Source: Calamus simplicifolius (taxonomy: Eukaryota > Streptophyta > Magnoliopsida > Arecales > Arecaceae). From it: a stretch of 64,000 nucleotides of DNA. This document shows, one piece after another, positions 47,475 to 57,498 of the stretch. The translations under genes were made by a program, and so were the position numbers. Numbering within the stretch: position 1 is the first letter of the stretch; every line of letters starts with the position of its first letter. The stretch covers positions 1,287,782 to 1,351,781 of the forward strand of contig UESW01003830.1 in assembly GCA_900491605.1 (NCBI GenBank), read 5' to 3'. A model generated the notes under the pieces. It searched no databases and was not told the origin of the DNA. It saw nothing but the letters and a program-made list of their open reading frames with translations.

Positions 47475-49588
47475 TCAAGGTTCGCCTGGGCCGGGTTTCT
47501 TCTCGTCCTCCTTTTTTGCTGGCTCCTCGTCAGACTCCCCAGGCTGGATTTCATTAAGCTCAGAGATGTTCATCTCGAGGGCCGCAGATACTTTAACCTT
47601 GCACATCTCAAAGCCTTGAACATAAGCATCGAGGCCGGCCTCGATGACTTCCTGCTTGAACTCTGGTGAGGCCTTATAGTTGGAGACGGCTTGCTCCGCC
47701 TCGGCCTCAGCCCACTGCGCTCGCGCCTCGGCCTCCTTGGCTTGCGCCTTGGCCTCCCAAGCCCTGCTTTCGGCCTCTTCAGCACGGGCACTGGCCTCAT
47801 CAGCACAGGCCACTGCTCCTGCCTTCTCCGAGCTTGCCTCCACCGCCGCCTTTTCCGCAGCAGCCCGGGCTTCCTCCTCGGCACGTTGGAGCCGCTGGGC
47901 CAACTCCTCGTTCTGTGCCGCGGCAGCCTTCAACCTTTTCGAGGCCAGCTCCATCTTGGCCTAGCTGCGGAGGCCCGGCCTCCACCTCCCTAAGTCGGCC
48001 GGCCAGACTCTCCTCCCAGGCCGAGGCCTCTTGATGAAGATGAGCAAGGCTTTGGGACTGCACCATGCTCTCTTTCTTGTATTTGTCGGCCCGCGCCATG
48101 GCCTTGACAAGCGTATCCGAGGAGTGGACCAACGCCTCATGAAGGCCAATTGCACCGTTGGCATCTATAGCAAAGGGAGCATGTTGACCATAGGAAGTGG
48201 AAACATCAAAAGAAATGAAGAAAGCTCAAAAATTACATGGACAACGGCAACCATTATCATGTTCAGGAGTGCGGAGTGACTCATTCCTCGCGTCGCCTCC
48301 TCGGACTCGGCGGTTCGAACTCTTGACAGTAGGCAGGCAGCTTGTGTGGCATCCGCCATTGAGCTGGGTGTGGGGACCGGCCGCCTCAGTCCCTCTTGCG
48401 GACCTTCGACCTGAGGGCGGGTCGGGCGATGCACCGGTTGATGGGATGAGCTCCCCGGCTCGCCTCCTCGCTTATTGGTCACCTCCGCCCCAGCCCGGGG
48501 CTCCCTGGCGACTGGCTCCCCCTCGCCGGCGGTTAGGGAAGCATTCTCCACTCCCAGCTCTGTGGCAGCCAGAGGGCCGGAAGCGATTATGACCATCCCC
48601 GCCTCGGGCACATCGGCAGCGGCAGGAACCTCCTCCTCATCTAAAACCACCACCATCGGCTCAGTGGTGGCCAGAATCTCTCATTCTTCAACTTCGGCCC
48701 CGGTCGGCTCCGGGACCACTCCTCTAACCGGCTTCTTCTCAGCCGGCTCTTCCGTAGGCGTCGGGGCCGTGAGGGCTTCAATCGACCTAGCCGACTCCCT
48801 TCTTCGAATCCTCTTCGCCGACCTGGACGTCTCTCCGGTCGCCTGCCTCTTTTGCCTCAAGGCAGCCTCGAAATCGCTGGCGAAGACCTTCATCGCTGCA
48901 CCAAAAGGGTTACAGGTATTAGCAATGGCGTATAAAAATCTTGGGTCGAGACAGAAGAAGTCGGGCGTCAAGCTCACCGGCCGCTGGGGCCAACTCAGCC
49001 TCTACCAGGTTCTCCTCGGACAGGAGTTCCTTGTAGCCGGGGATTTGGCAATTAGACAATTGGGTGAATAGTTCCCTGTCCCTATCCCTTACGGTGGAAT
49101 CATCATGGGAACTAGTGTCTGGCTCCCTCCAAGCAGCCCTTACCCCCTCGACATGGGCAAAAAGGAATCGAGGTTTCCATCCCCTAATCTTGGATGGGAG
49201 ACCTAAAGGGAAGGCTCTACCCGGTCTAGCGGTAAATGCCCACCAGGCCCCCTCACCCTGACGGCGGAGCTTATAGAAAGCTCGGAATAGAGACAACCCT
49301 GGCCGGGCCTCCTGGAAGTAGCAAAGAATAACGAAGGCACAGATGATCCGGATCGAATTCGGAGTCAATTGCGCCGGCACTAACCTATACCTATCTAGGA
49401 GGTTTAGAAAAAAGGATGGAAAGGAAGCGCAGTCCGCATCGGAAGAACTCCTCATATAGAGCGACCCGACCGGGGTGGTCAGAGGTCACCCTATCTTCGG
49501 GCCCCGGCACGGACAGGCAGATGAAATCAGGGACCAGATACTTAGCCCTAATGGCCTCTACATCCTCAGGGGTCATGGTTGAGGCCAC
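47475..49588 (-). pseudogene. Antisense accessory gene of the Tat element (Transposase_28-like)
   Basis: Read on the minus strand from about 49588: MASTMTPEDVEAIRAKYLVP, then (after a frame change near 49400-49455) RYRLVPAQLTPNSIRII...FRAFYKLRRQGEGAWWAF, matching the plant putative gypsy-type transposon domain (PF04195 as I know it). A variable middle (48681-48977) and a Lys/Glu/Ala-rich coiled coil (47475-47954, with EFKQEVIEAGLDAYVQGFEMC) follow. Such antisense ORFs are recurrent in Tat elements; their role is unknown. Frame breaks near 47960, 48660 and 49450 mean introns or decay; I cannot separate the two. Confidence 0.75.
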
Positions 49589-49599
49589 CCCACTGGACC

Positions 49600-50363
49600 T
49601 GCTGAATCAGTACTCACCGTTGGAGGAAGTGACGGACAGCGGGAGGACATAGGGATTGCCCTCATAGGGGAGCCTGAGGTGGACGGAGGTCCTATCGCCC
49701 TCGATCGGTCATGGATGGTGATGCTGCCCACCGGCCGAGGCATTTGGCTAGCTAAAGGGGCCCGATTTTTACTACTGGAATGGGAAGACTCTTCTACGGG
49801 TCTCTTACCCTCCCTAACGGCACGACGGTCTATGGGTGAGGTAAAGGATGAAACTGACCTAAGAGTTAGGAGGGCTAAGGTCGCAGAAGAGCTCAGAGAA
49901 GAAGAAGGTGGAAGAAAGCAATGGCAGCGTAAAAGTTTTCCCAGGCTCTTGAAATGCTTTTATACCCTCCATCTCTGGCAAGCGACGCTCGAGATCCCGC
50001 CACGTGGCACACATCTATTGCGCCAAGGGCTATCAATCGAAAATCTCGCCTGCGCCCGAGACGTGTCGCCTCGATTCGTCCTGAGGAGCGTGATCCCCGA
50101 CCAATCGCGGAGAATAGAAAGCGGAGAAACAATGATGACCCTTGCCTTTTTCCATTCCCCAATGAGCTTCCTCTCCACAGCGTCCGACGCCAACGTCAGC
50201 CCCCACCTACCGCATGATTGCAGGAGATCTTCGAGGCGACACTGCCTCGGGACCAAGCGCCAGCTCATCAAGCCATTGAAAGCGCACTGAGGAGGCAATA
50301 ATTTTTTGAATTTTCGCACCCCTTTCGCCCAAAGGACTGCAGGCATGTGGTCCTTAGTGCTCA
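49600..50363. other. 3' non-coding part of element B
   Basis: Between the antisense gene and the PPT. It likely contains the antisense promoter and 5' UTR. A GA-rich block at 49860-49925 is visible; no other feature was recognised. Confidence 0.45.
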
Positions 50364-50379
50364 GAGGCGGGAGGGGGCA
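50364..50379 (+). other. Polypurine tract of element B
   Basis: GAGGCGGGAGGGGGCA, followed after five bases by the LTR start TGTGGCTGG at 50385. Confidence 0.8.
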
Positions 50380-50384
50380 TATTA

Positions 50385-52145
50385 TGTGGCTGGTGTAGCC
50401 ACAAGGGCAAGTTCGGCAAAACATTAGTGCGGCCCCGGCGTCTTCAACCCCGCCGAGTCGGCCCCGATCATTCCTGATCGGCCCCGATCATTCCTGATCG
50501 GCCCCGCTCGGCCCCGGCGTCTCCAAGACCGCCGAGTTGGCCCCGACCATTCCTGGTCAGCCCCGCTCGTTCCCGGCATCTCCAAGCCCACCGAGTCAGC
50601 CCCGACCATTCCTGGTCAGTCCCGCTCTGCCCCGGCATCCCCAAGCCCGCCAAGTCGGCCCGACCATTCCTGGTCGGCCCCGCTCGGTCCCGGCGTCTCC
50701 AAGACCGCCGAGTCGGCCCCGACCATTCTTGGTCGGCCCCTCGGCCCCGGCATCTCCAAGCCCACCGAGTCGACCCCGACCATTCCTAGTCGGCCCCGCT
50801 CGGCCCCGGCGTCTCCAAGCCCGCTGAGTCGCCCCGACCATTCCTGGTCGGTCCCGGCGTCTCCAAGCCCGCCGAGTCGGCCCCGACCATTCCTGGTTGG
50901 CCTCGATCGGCCCGGCATCTCCAAGCCCGCTGAATTGGCCCCGACCATTCCTGGTCGGCCCCGGCGTCTCCAAGCCCGCCGAGTCGGCCCCGACCATTCC
51001 GGTTGGCCCCGCTCGGCCCCGGCATCTCCAAGCCCGCCGAGTAGGCCCCGACCATTCCTGGTCGGTCCCGCTCAGCCCCGGCGTCTCCAAGCCCACCGAG
51101 TCGGCCCTGACCATTCCTGGTCGGCCCCGACATCTCCAAGCCCGCCGAGTCGGCCCCGACCATTCTTGGTTGGCCCTGCTCAGCCCCGGCATCTCCAAGC
51201 CCGCCGAATCGGCCCCAACCATTCCTGGTCGGCCCCGATCGGCCCCAGCGTCTCCAAGCTCACCGAGTCGGCCCCGACCATTCCTGGTCGGCCCCGATCG
51301 GCCCCGGCGTCTCAAGCCCACTGAGTCGGCCCCGACCATTCTTGGTCGGCCCCGTTTGGCCTCGGCGTCTCCAAGCCCGCCGAGTCGGCCCCGACCATCC
51401 CTGGTCGGCCCCGCTCGGCCCCAGCATCTCCAAGCCCGCCGAGTCGGCCCCGACCATTACTGGTCGGCCCCGCCCCAGCACCTCTTGGTCGGTAGAGTTG
51501 GCCCCTACCATCCCTGGTTGGCCCAGCTCAGCCTCGGCGCCCTCAGTAGAGTCAAAGCGCTTCCGATTTCTCCAAGTCAGCCCCAGTACAGCCCTGGCGG
51601 TTCAGGCCGCCACCTTTCTAACCTGTGCCACCTGACAACACCAGATCCAACTACCCATTGGTCACGCCGCTGATGGGATTGGACCAAACTACTTGATAGC
51701 CCCACTGGCTGATGGGACGTAGCCCACCAACCATCATTTTTTCCCTCTCCGATGGGACATGACCCATCAATCGATCCAGATTCACGCAACCCCCAAGAAC
51801 TCCGCAGATATTCCTTTTTCACGGAATCCCACGTGATCATGCAAGTGTCAACCCCCTATAAAAAGGTGAATTCACTCAATAATCAGGTACGACGAAAAAC
51901 TTAGAGACTTGCTATCCTGATACCCAGAGGGAAATTCCTTCTCTCTGTGGACTCTTCTCATCCTAAGAAGAGCTCATTCGAGCTCTTCCTCAGCTATGAC
52001 CTCGGTTGCTAACTTGAGCGTCGGAGGGTCTCCACCGGAGTATCCCTCCGGTCCTGGGACTTTTTGCAGGCAGTCCGGTGAAACAAGGATCCATTAATCA
52101 ATCTACTCCCTTCTTCCGATGTTCAAGATAAGTGATCGAGCGTCA
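50385..52145 (+). repeat. 3' LTR of element B
   Basis: TGTGGCTGGTGTAGCCACAAG parallels 32197. It contains the 60-bp array (50420-51480), a TATA box (TATAAAAA, 51857-51864) and a U5 segment TTGAGCGTCGGAGGGTCTCC that is also present in the A-family LTRs. The end is set tentatively at GATCGAGCGTCA (52145), by analogy with U5 length in the A LTRs. Confidence 0.78.
50420..51480. repeat. About 60-bp tandem repeats in the element B 3' LTR
   Basis: Same units as 32240-32935 but a longer array (about 17-18 against 11-12 units), so copy number differs between the two LTRs of one element. Confidence 0.88.
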
Positions 52146-52159
52146 TTAGCTATCTTAAT

Positions 52160-52160
52160 G

Positions 52161-52230
<70 letters not shown>

Positions 52231-52236
52231 TAAAAG
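52160..52236. repeat. (TAA)n microsatellite, about 24 repeats
   Basis: Uninterrupted ATA/TAA trinucleotides just outside the right end of element B. A shorter AAC/AAT run follows at 52433-52462. Confidence 0.95.
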
Positions 52237-53179
52237 GCCTTTTGATACCTAAAGAGGAAAGGCTTTCATCTATTAATGCATCTAGTCACGTAGCCTGAAT
52301 GAGCAAAGACCACGCAAAATACACATGGAGGCTATATTCTCCGCACCAAAAAAAAAAAAAAAAATGGAGGCTATAATTGAAAGGGCCAGGTAGTGGATGA
52401 AGAGATTTTTTATTTTTTAAAATTTATTTGCTAACAACAACAACAACAATAATAATAATAATATAGGATATATTATAAGTACACAGAAAAGCAATTATGA
52501 GGGATATGAAATTGAGATATTGAAAATAATACTTGGCTTTGACCAATCATTTATCACTTTGACCTATTACTGCTATTGATAGAAAGTATTTAAGAACTTT
52601 TATTCAAACCAAGAAACTCCATTCTATGCATTGAAAAGGTGCATAACATTTTCACACATTATTCATAAGAATTATCATGTTTTAGTTAAACAAAGACTAA
52701 TTTTAACACTTATTCTCAGTAAAGATTGTTTTTACGAAAATCTTTCTTCTCAACCCTTATATGTAATAACTAATAATTATTTTAGATAAATTATTTTTCA
52801 ACCTAGGTTTGATTGTGAATAGTGCATACCTATGTTTTTTTAAGGATAAGTCTTCCATACTTTTATTTTTAAGGTAACACTTACATGATCTTTAAACAAA
52901 GTTATTTAATGTTTTTACTCATATGGATTATGTGGAATAATGAACAAAAATGAAATAGCCAACAAATTACTAAGTAGAATTTTAAAAAAAAATTAGAATA
53001 TATGTATAGATAGATTTGACTATATTTTAATGAAGCTAGATTTAGAGTTTGATCTTTTTTTTAATTATTGAATCTGTATAAACCTTAAAACTATTGATCT
53101 TTTCACCTTTTGACTGTAGACCATTGACCCATTTCGCCATTCTCCTTTGACTGCATTCCCGGGCCCTTCTAAAAGGGCC

Positions 53180-53211
<32 letters not shown>

Positions 53212-53215
53212 AGAT
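52237..53215. other. Intergenic AT-rich, upstream of the U-box gene
   Basis: No gene or transposon end recognised. The last 40 bases (53178-53215) are a GA microsatellite directly upstream of the U-box reading frame, a common position for plant 5' UTR repeats. Confidence 0.5.
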
Positions 53216-53255
53216 GGGGAGGAGAGAGTGGTTCGAGGAGGAGTGTAGAGTCACT

Positions 53256-54389
53256 ATGGGTGGGCGTGCCGAGACTTCTTGTGCCCGATCTCGCTGGAGG
53301 TGATGAAGTCACCCGTGAGCCTTTGCACCGGCATCAGCTACGACCGCGCTTCTATCCAGCGCTGGCTCGACTCCGGCCACCGCACCTGCCCCGTCACCGC
53401 CCAGCCCCTCCCTTCCAACGACCTCGTCCCCAACCTCAACCTCCGCCGCCTCATCCAGCTCTGGTCTTCTTCTTCCTTCCCCGACACCCTCCCCACCTTC
53501 TTCTCCGACACCGCCGTCGACGACTCCGAGAAGAACCGTCAACTGGCCGCCGCCGGCCAGATACTCAAAGATGGCGGCCCCGCATTGGAGGCGGCCATCA
53601 GGGTTCTCGCCTCGAACCTCACCATCCACGAAAGCAACAAAAGGGTCGCGATATCCGTCCTTTTGCCCGATCTCAACGGATCCGTGTCCGCCCTCGTCCA
53701 CGTGCTAAAGAAAGGCAGCAGCTTGGAATCCGGATCGATTCCGCTTTGGTGCTCGATTCGATCCTCTCGTCATCCTCCGATTGCGTCAACGAGGAGGCCA
53801 AGATCTCGATCGCGGCGAAGCCGGATCTTATCCCGGAGCTTGTCCGGCTGATCAGCGGCGAGACCAAGATGGACCCGCTGGCGGCCGATGCGGGACTGCG
53901 GTGTCTGGAAGGGATCGTGACGGCGGCGGGGCCGGTGATGAGGGTGGAGATGGTGCGGGCGGGAGCCGTGGGGGCGGCCGCGCGGCGCTGGCGGCGGAGG
54001 AGGTGCCTTCGGTGGCGGCGGAGCGGGCGCTGCGGGTTATGGGGGAGGCGGCGGTGTGCGCGGAGGGGCGGGCGGCGATATGCGAGGCTGCGGAGGAGTG
54101 CGTGAGAGCGGTGATGGAGCGGGTGATGAGGGTGGGAAGAGAGGGGAGGGAGGCGGCATTGGGGATGCTGTGGGCGGTGTGCTGCGGTGGCGGCGCCGGC
54201 GACCGGAGGGCGAGGGAGGCGGTGGCGGGGGCGAGTGGGGGGCTGGTAAAGATACTGCTGTTGATGCAGTGTGACTGCTCGCCGGCGGCTGCGAAGATGG
54301 CGATCGAGCTGCTGAAGATTTTCCCAGCGGATGCCAAGAGCTGCTTCAAGGGATACGACACCGAGGCTATCCACGTCATGCCCTTCTGA
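53256..54389 (+). CDS. U-box/ARM E3 ubiquitin ligase (PUB25-28-like), frame disrupted
   Basis: The U-box lies at 53270-53480: FLCPISLEVMKSPVSLCTGI, SYDRASIQRWLDSGHRTCPV, LVPNLNLRRLIQLW. The rest is armadillo-like: ILKDGGPALEAAIRVLAS, then ISIAAKPDLIPELVRLISGE...GLRCLEGIV, AAERALRVMGEAAVC, ending DTEAIHVMPF with TGA at 54387. U-box proteins pass ubiquitin from E2 to substrates; in the PUB-ARM class the repeats bind the substrate or a receptor kinase. It is intronless and about 375 residues, both usual for this class. It needs three frame changes: between ATG 53256 and 53276, near 53730, and near 53980. The first puts the only good ATG out of frame with the U-box. GC content is very high, so either sequence errors or a pseudogene could explain this. 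The subgroup name is tentative. Confidence 0.75.
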
Positions 54390-55685
54390 TCCACGGTTGG
54401 CTGGCTGGCTGGCTGGCTGCATGTATATAATTTGCAGCTAATTAAATTCTCAATTCAGGAAGGAAAAAAGAAAAAGGTTGTGCTTGAAAAAAGAAAAGAC
54501 GATTCATTCTTTTTTTTAATTATTATTATTATTATTATTATTTTACAGTGTTCCTTTGGAATTAATTGTATGTTCTCTACATAATAATTCATGCATTGAT
54601 ATTACTGGAATTTTTTTTAAATAAAAAAAGCTATGACAAATATAAAAAATGGCACCCATCTTGTTTTATATTTGCTAAGGTGGAATCCATGGAATGATTT
54701 ATGCTAGGTTTTTTGTTTTTTTTGATATGTACGGATCCTTTCGAGAGCATTCTGAGAGCCTCTCTCCTCTTTAGTCCAAAATCAAGATTTTCTTTTTTTA
54801 TATATAAGCGAATAATTATACTAGTCTAATACAAATTAGTTCAGATAAAATTTACTTAATAACAATGGAACGAAAGTCTCTCTGTTTTCAAAACCAAGGC
54901 TTCTTTGTTGGCCGTGAGGAACAAACGTCAACATGAAAGTGAAAAATTATTTCATTTGATTAAAGGAAAAAACCTCTCTTCGAAAGCGAGTTTTTATACC
55001 CTTAACTTTAAGTGATTTGTTCGTAGGGGACATGAAAATAATACTTTAAGCTATTTATGAAAAGTATGAAAAGTGGGTAATCAAACATAAGTCACCGTGG
55101 AAAAATTCCAAACCTCATTTCCAAGACGTACTAAACGAACCAAAAAAAAATTTCGTCACTTATTTTACAAAATCCGCATTCTATTTATAAACTTTTAATA
55201 AACTAAAGATGAACATGGACTGAATCAGATCAAACTTATGTTGAGCCGAGAACAAAGGCTTTAGATCAGGATTTAAGTTAGGCTAAATACAGTTGGACCA
55301 AATCCAACTTAATTGAAATATATCAAGGTTTGATTCTAACTTAACTCAACTCAACTTATATAAGCCTTTTTTTTTTTTTTTAACTACATAAAAATGACTA
55401 TATAAATTTGCTTCCTTCATCGTACTTTTTTTTATAACTAAGTCAACATTCAAATATCACTGCACTCGAGTGCTAGTATGGTACCTTCGAAATACGTAGA
55501 AACAGATGCAACACGTTTCTTAATGAAAATGTTCTATCCCTTGGTATAATTTAATTTATTAGATTTATATTTTAGAGGATCTAACGAAGTTTTACGTTAG
55601 TTGCTAGCCATCTAACATAATCCTTCTTTTTTATCTGGGCTTGAGACTGGCCTTGGCAAAAATAAGATTTGATTCGAGCTCCAAC

Positions 55686-55731
<46 letters not shown>

Positions 55732-56021
55732 GAAAAGAAAATAGAATTAGTTAATTCATATGTACCAAAATTCAAACTTGATTACTATCCGAACAATTAA
55801 ATGTGCATGAAAATATAATTAGAGTTTGAAAATCAAAATAAATTTTAAGTGGATATTTATAATAATAATAATAAAGTTTAATTTCAAACGGGTTGATATC
55901 GGCTATAATTTTTTATTTAACTTTATTTTAAATCATATTTTTTTTGAGTGAATGTTTCAAGATTAAAATTATATTTAGACCCCTTAAAAAAATTCATAAA
56001 AACGGTTTAGACCCTTAACAG
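54390..56021. other. Intergenic, with a LINE 3'-end fragment and microsatellites
   Basis: ATT repeats at 54519-54543 and AT repeats at 55688-55726. At about 54795-54880 TTATATATAAGCGAATAATT...ACTAGTCTAATACAAATTAG resembles the 3' end of the LINE family (19613-19690, minus orientation), so a 5'-truncated LINE remnant is likely. No gene recognised. Confidence 0.5.
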
Positions 56022-56185
56022 GCAAGGTATTCCTTATGATAGTTAATTTAAAAGTTTGAATCCATGAAGAGACTTAGATCTTTACTTAATAAGGAAACTA
56101 AAAAAAGAAAGGGAAAAGCTAAAGAAGGGTTCCCAGTGGTAAGTGTGTCGTGCACAATCCATACGTGATACGACCTTTTAGAGTC
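56022..56185. repeat. Left half of a dispersed repeat split by the MULE
   Basis: Matches 61270-61430 (GGTATTCCTTATGATAGTTA against GGTATTACATATGATAATTA, then GAGACTTA..., TAATA.GG...). Its continuation resumes at 60538-60655 on the other side of the inserted element. Confidence 0.72.
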
Positions 56186-56369
56186 TCATTTTTGGAGTTG
56201 TTTTATAACTGGCGCATTTTTGCACCGGTTTGACAGTTAAGGGATGGTTTCAAAGATATTGCAGGGAAGGTGTTAAAGGAAAAATGTCATTTGAAATGGC
56301 GTTTTTTCGGTGCCATTTCATCTCCCGGAGCTCGGCCAAGTCAGCCATGGAGCTGACATGAAAAGCCAT

Positions 56370-56575
56370 GAAATCGCCACATGGTGTGGCGAATTCACAA
56401 TAAGTGAAATCGCCACACGGTGTGGCGATTTCACAATAAGTGAAATCGTCACATGGTGTGACGATTTCACTATTCTGAAATCGCCACATTATGTGGCGAT
56501 TTTATATCAAGTGAAATCGCCACATGGTGTGGCGATTTCACTTATTGTGAAATCGCCATACCATGTGGCGTTTTT
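56370..56575. repeat. Left array of six 25-30 bp palindromes, about 36-bp period
   Basis: Units start near 56370, 56405, 56442, 56477, 56513 and 56549. The pattern is GAAATCGCCACA-TG-GTGTGGCGATTTC. Arms pair almost perfectly in each unit although the units differ from each other. Spacers (ACAATAAGT and similar) are also partly self-complementary. Confidence 0.9.
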
Positions 56576-57039
56576 CTCAGGGTTTTAACCACCAGCTGCC
56601 CAATTCTCTTCTTTTCTTCTTCTTCTTCCTCCTTCTCCAGCCGTCCGCCTGTTTCCATCTCCTGCTCGGTGGCAACCATTCCTCCTCTTTTCGGCAAGCT
56701 CCCACTTCTTCCTCCTCTTACCTCTCATCACCCTCGCCTTCCCGGTCGTTAACTGTAGTGAGTATTTAAAATATTTTTGATAACCATAAATACCATGCCC
56801 TAACTATCTTTGCATCATATTCGTTTATTCGTTTAATGTGCTAGGCTATTAAAGTAAATGCAACTAGTTATTCAGATGCTGATTTTATTGATCATATAGA
56901 TGATTGAATAACAATATTTGGACATTTAAAGTTTTCCTTTTGATGGCACCGTCATATCTTGATTTGGCAAGAAAATAGATTACATTTATAGGCGTATACA
57001 TAAGAGGCTTGATAAATTTATTATCACCCTTTATTTCAG

Positions 57040-57498
57040 ATGGAAACTGTACGTGTTCTGCTATATTATGATGGATCAATTGAACATGGCGGCCAAGAAG
57101 GGATACATTATAATCAACCTCCACGTAAATGTTTGAAATTGAGCACGGAAACACGCTTTGCTGAGTTAGTTGATCAAGTACATACAGCTCTAACAATTCC
57201 AGTACAGAGATATATCATCAGATTGATATGAAGATTTCCGACATTGAATCAAAAATATGTGCTTCTTCCAATTGAGGACGACGACGATGTGGAGCACATG
57301 TTGACATTTCCCTCGAAGTATCCTGAATATCGGTGTATTGAAGTCTATGTTTTAAGGGATAATGTTGCAGAGCCATATATTGTTGGTCATATAGAGAATG
57401 TTTATAACAATTCTCCTATAGCCCAGCAGCAGGAACAAGTTAGGACTCCTGTGGATTTTCCAATGATTGAGAAATTTATGCCGATGCCCGACTACTGA
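57040..57498 (+). pseudogene. MuDR-type transposase N-terminal (PB1-like) domain remnant
   Basis: METVRVLLYYDGSIEHGGQE at 57040, then FAELVDQVHTAL, an in-frame TGA at 57229-57231, and NQKYVLLPIEDDDDVEHMLT ending KFMPMPDY at 57498. This beta-grasp-like N-terminal domain precedes the zinc finger and DDE core in plant MuDR-like transposases and in some PMD genes. Nothing of the DDE core follows on this strand; the antisense PMD gene begins instead. Confidence 0.7.

Larger units (their letters stand above)
32197..52145 (+). mobile_element. Composite Tat-lineage Ty3 element (element B) with nested elements
   Basis: Same-family LTRs occur at 32197-33359 (cut short) and 50385-about 52145. Between them lie a Copia LTR, an inverted Tat element, a spacer, another A-family LTR with a gag start, then gag-pol, a tandem array, an antisense gene, a PPT and the 3' LTR. 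Gag-pol followed by tandem repeats and an antisense ORF before the PPT is a known Tat-clade layout. The base before the left LTR is ATTGA; I could not place a matching right duplication, so the right end is approximate. Confidence 0.75.

Noticed and set aside
47034..48592. Plus-strand frames of 131-211 residues
   Set aside because: Shadows of the antisense accessory gene (Ala/Glu-rich coiled coil read backwards).
53309..54422. Minus-strand frames of 130-249 residues
   Set aside because: GC-rich shadows of the U-box/ARM gene.
56370..56575. CRISPR-like regularly spaced repeats
   Set aside because: Repeats are palindromes with non-unique spacers inside a plant MULE; no cas genes, eukaryotic sequence.
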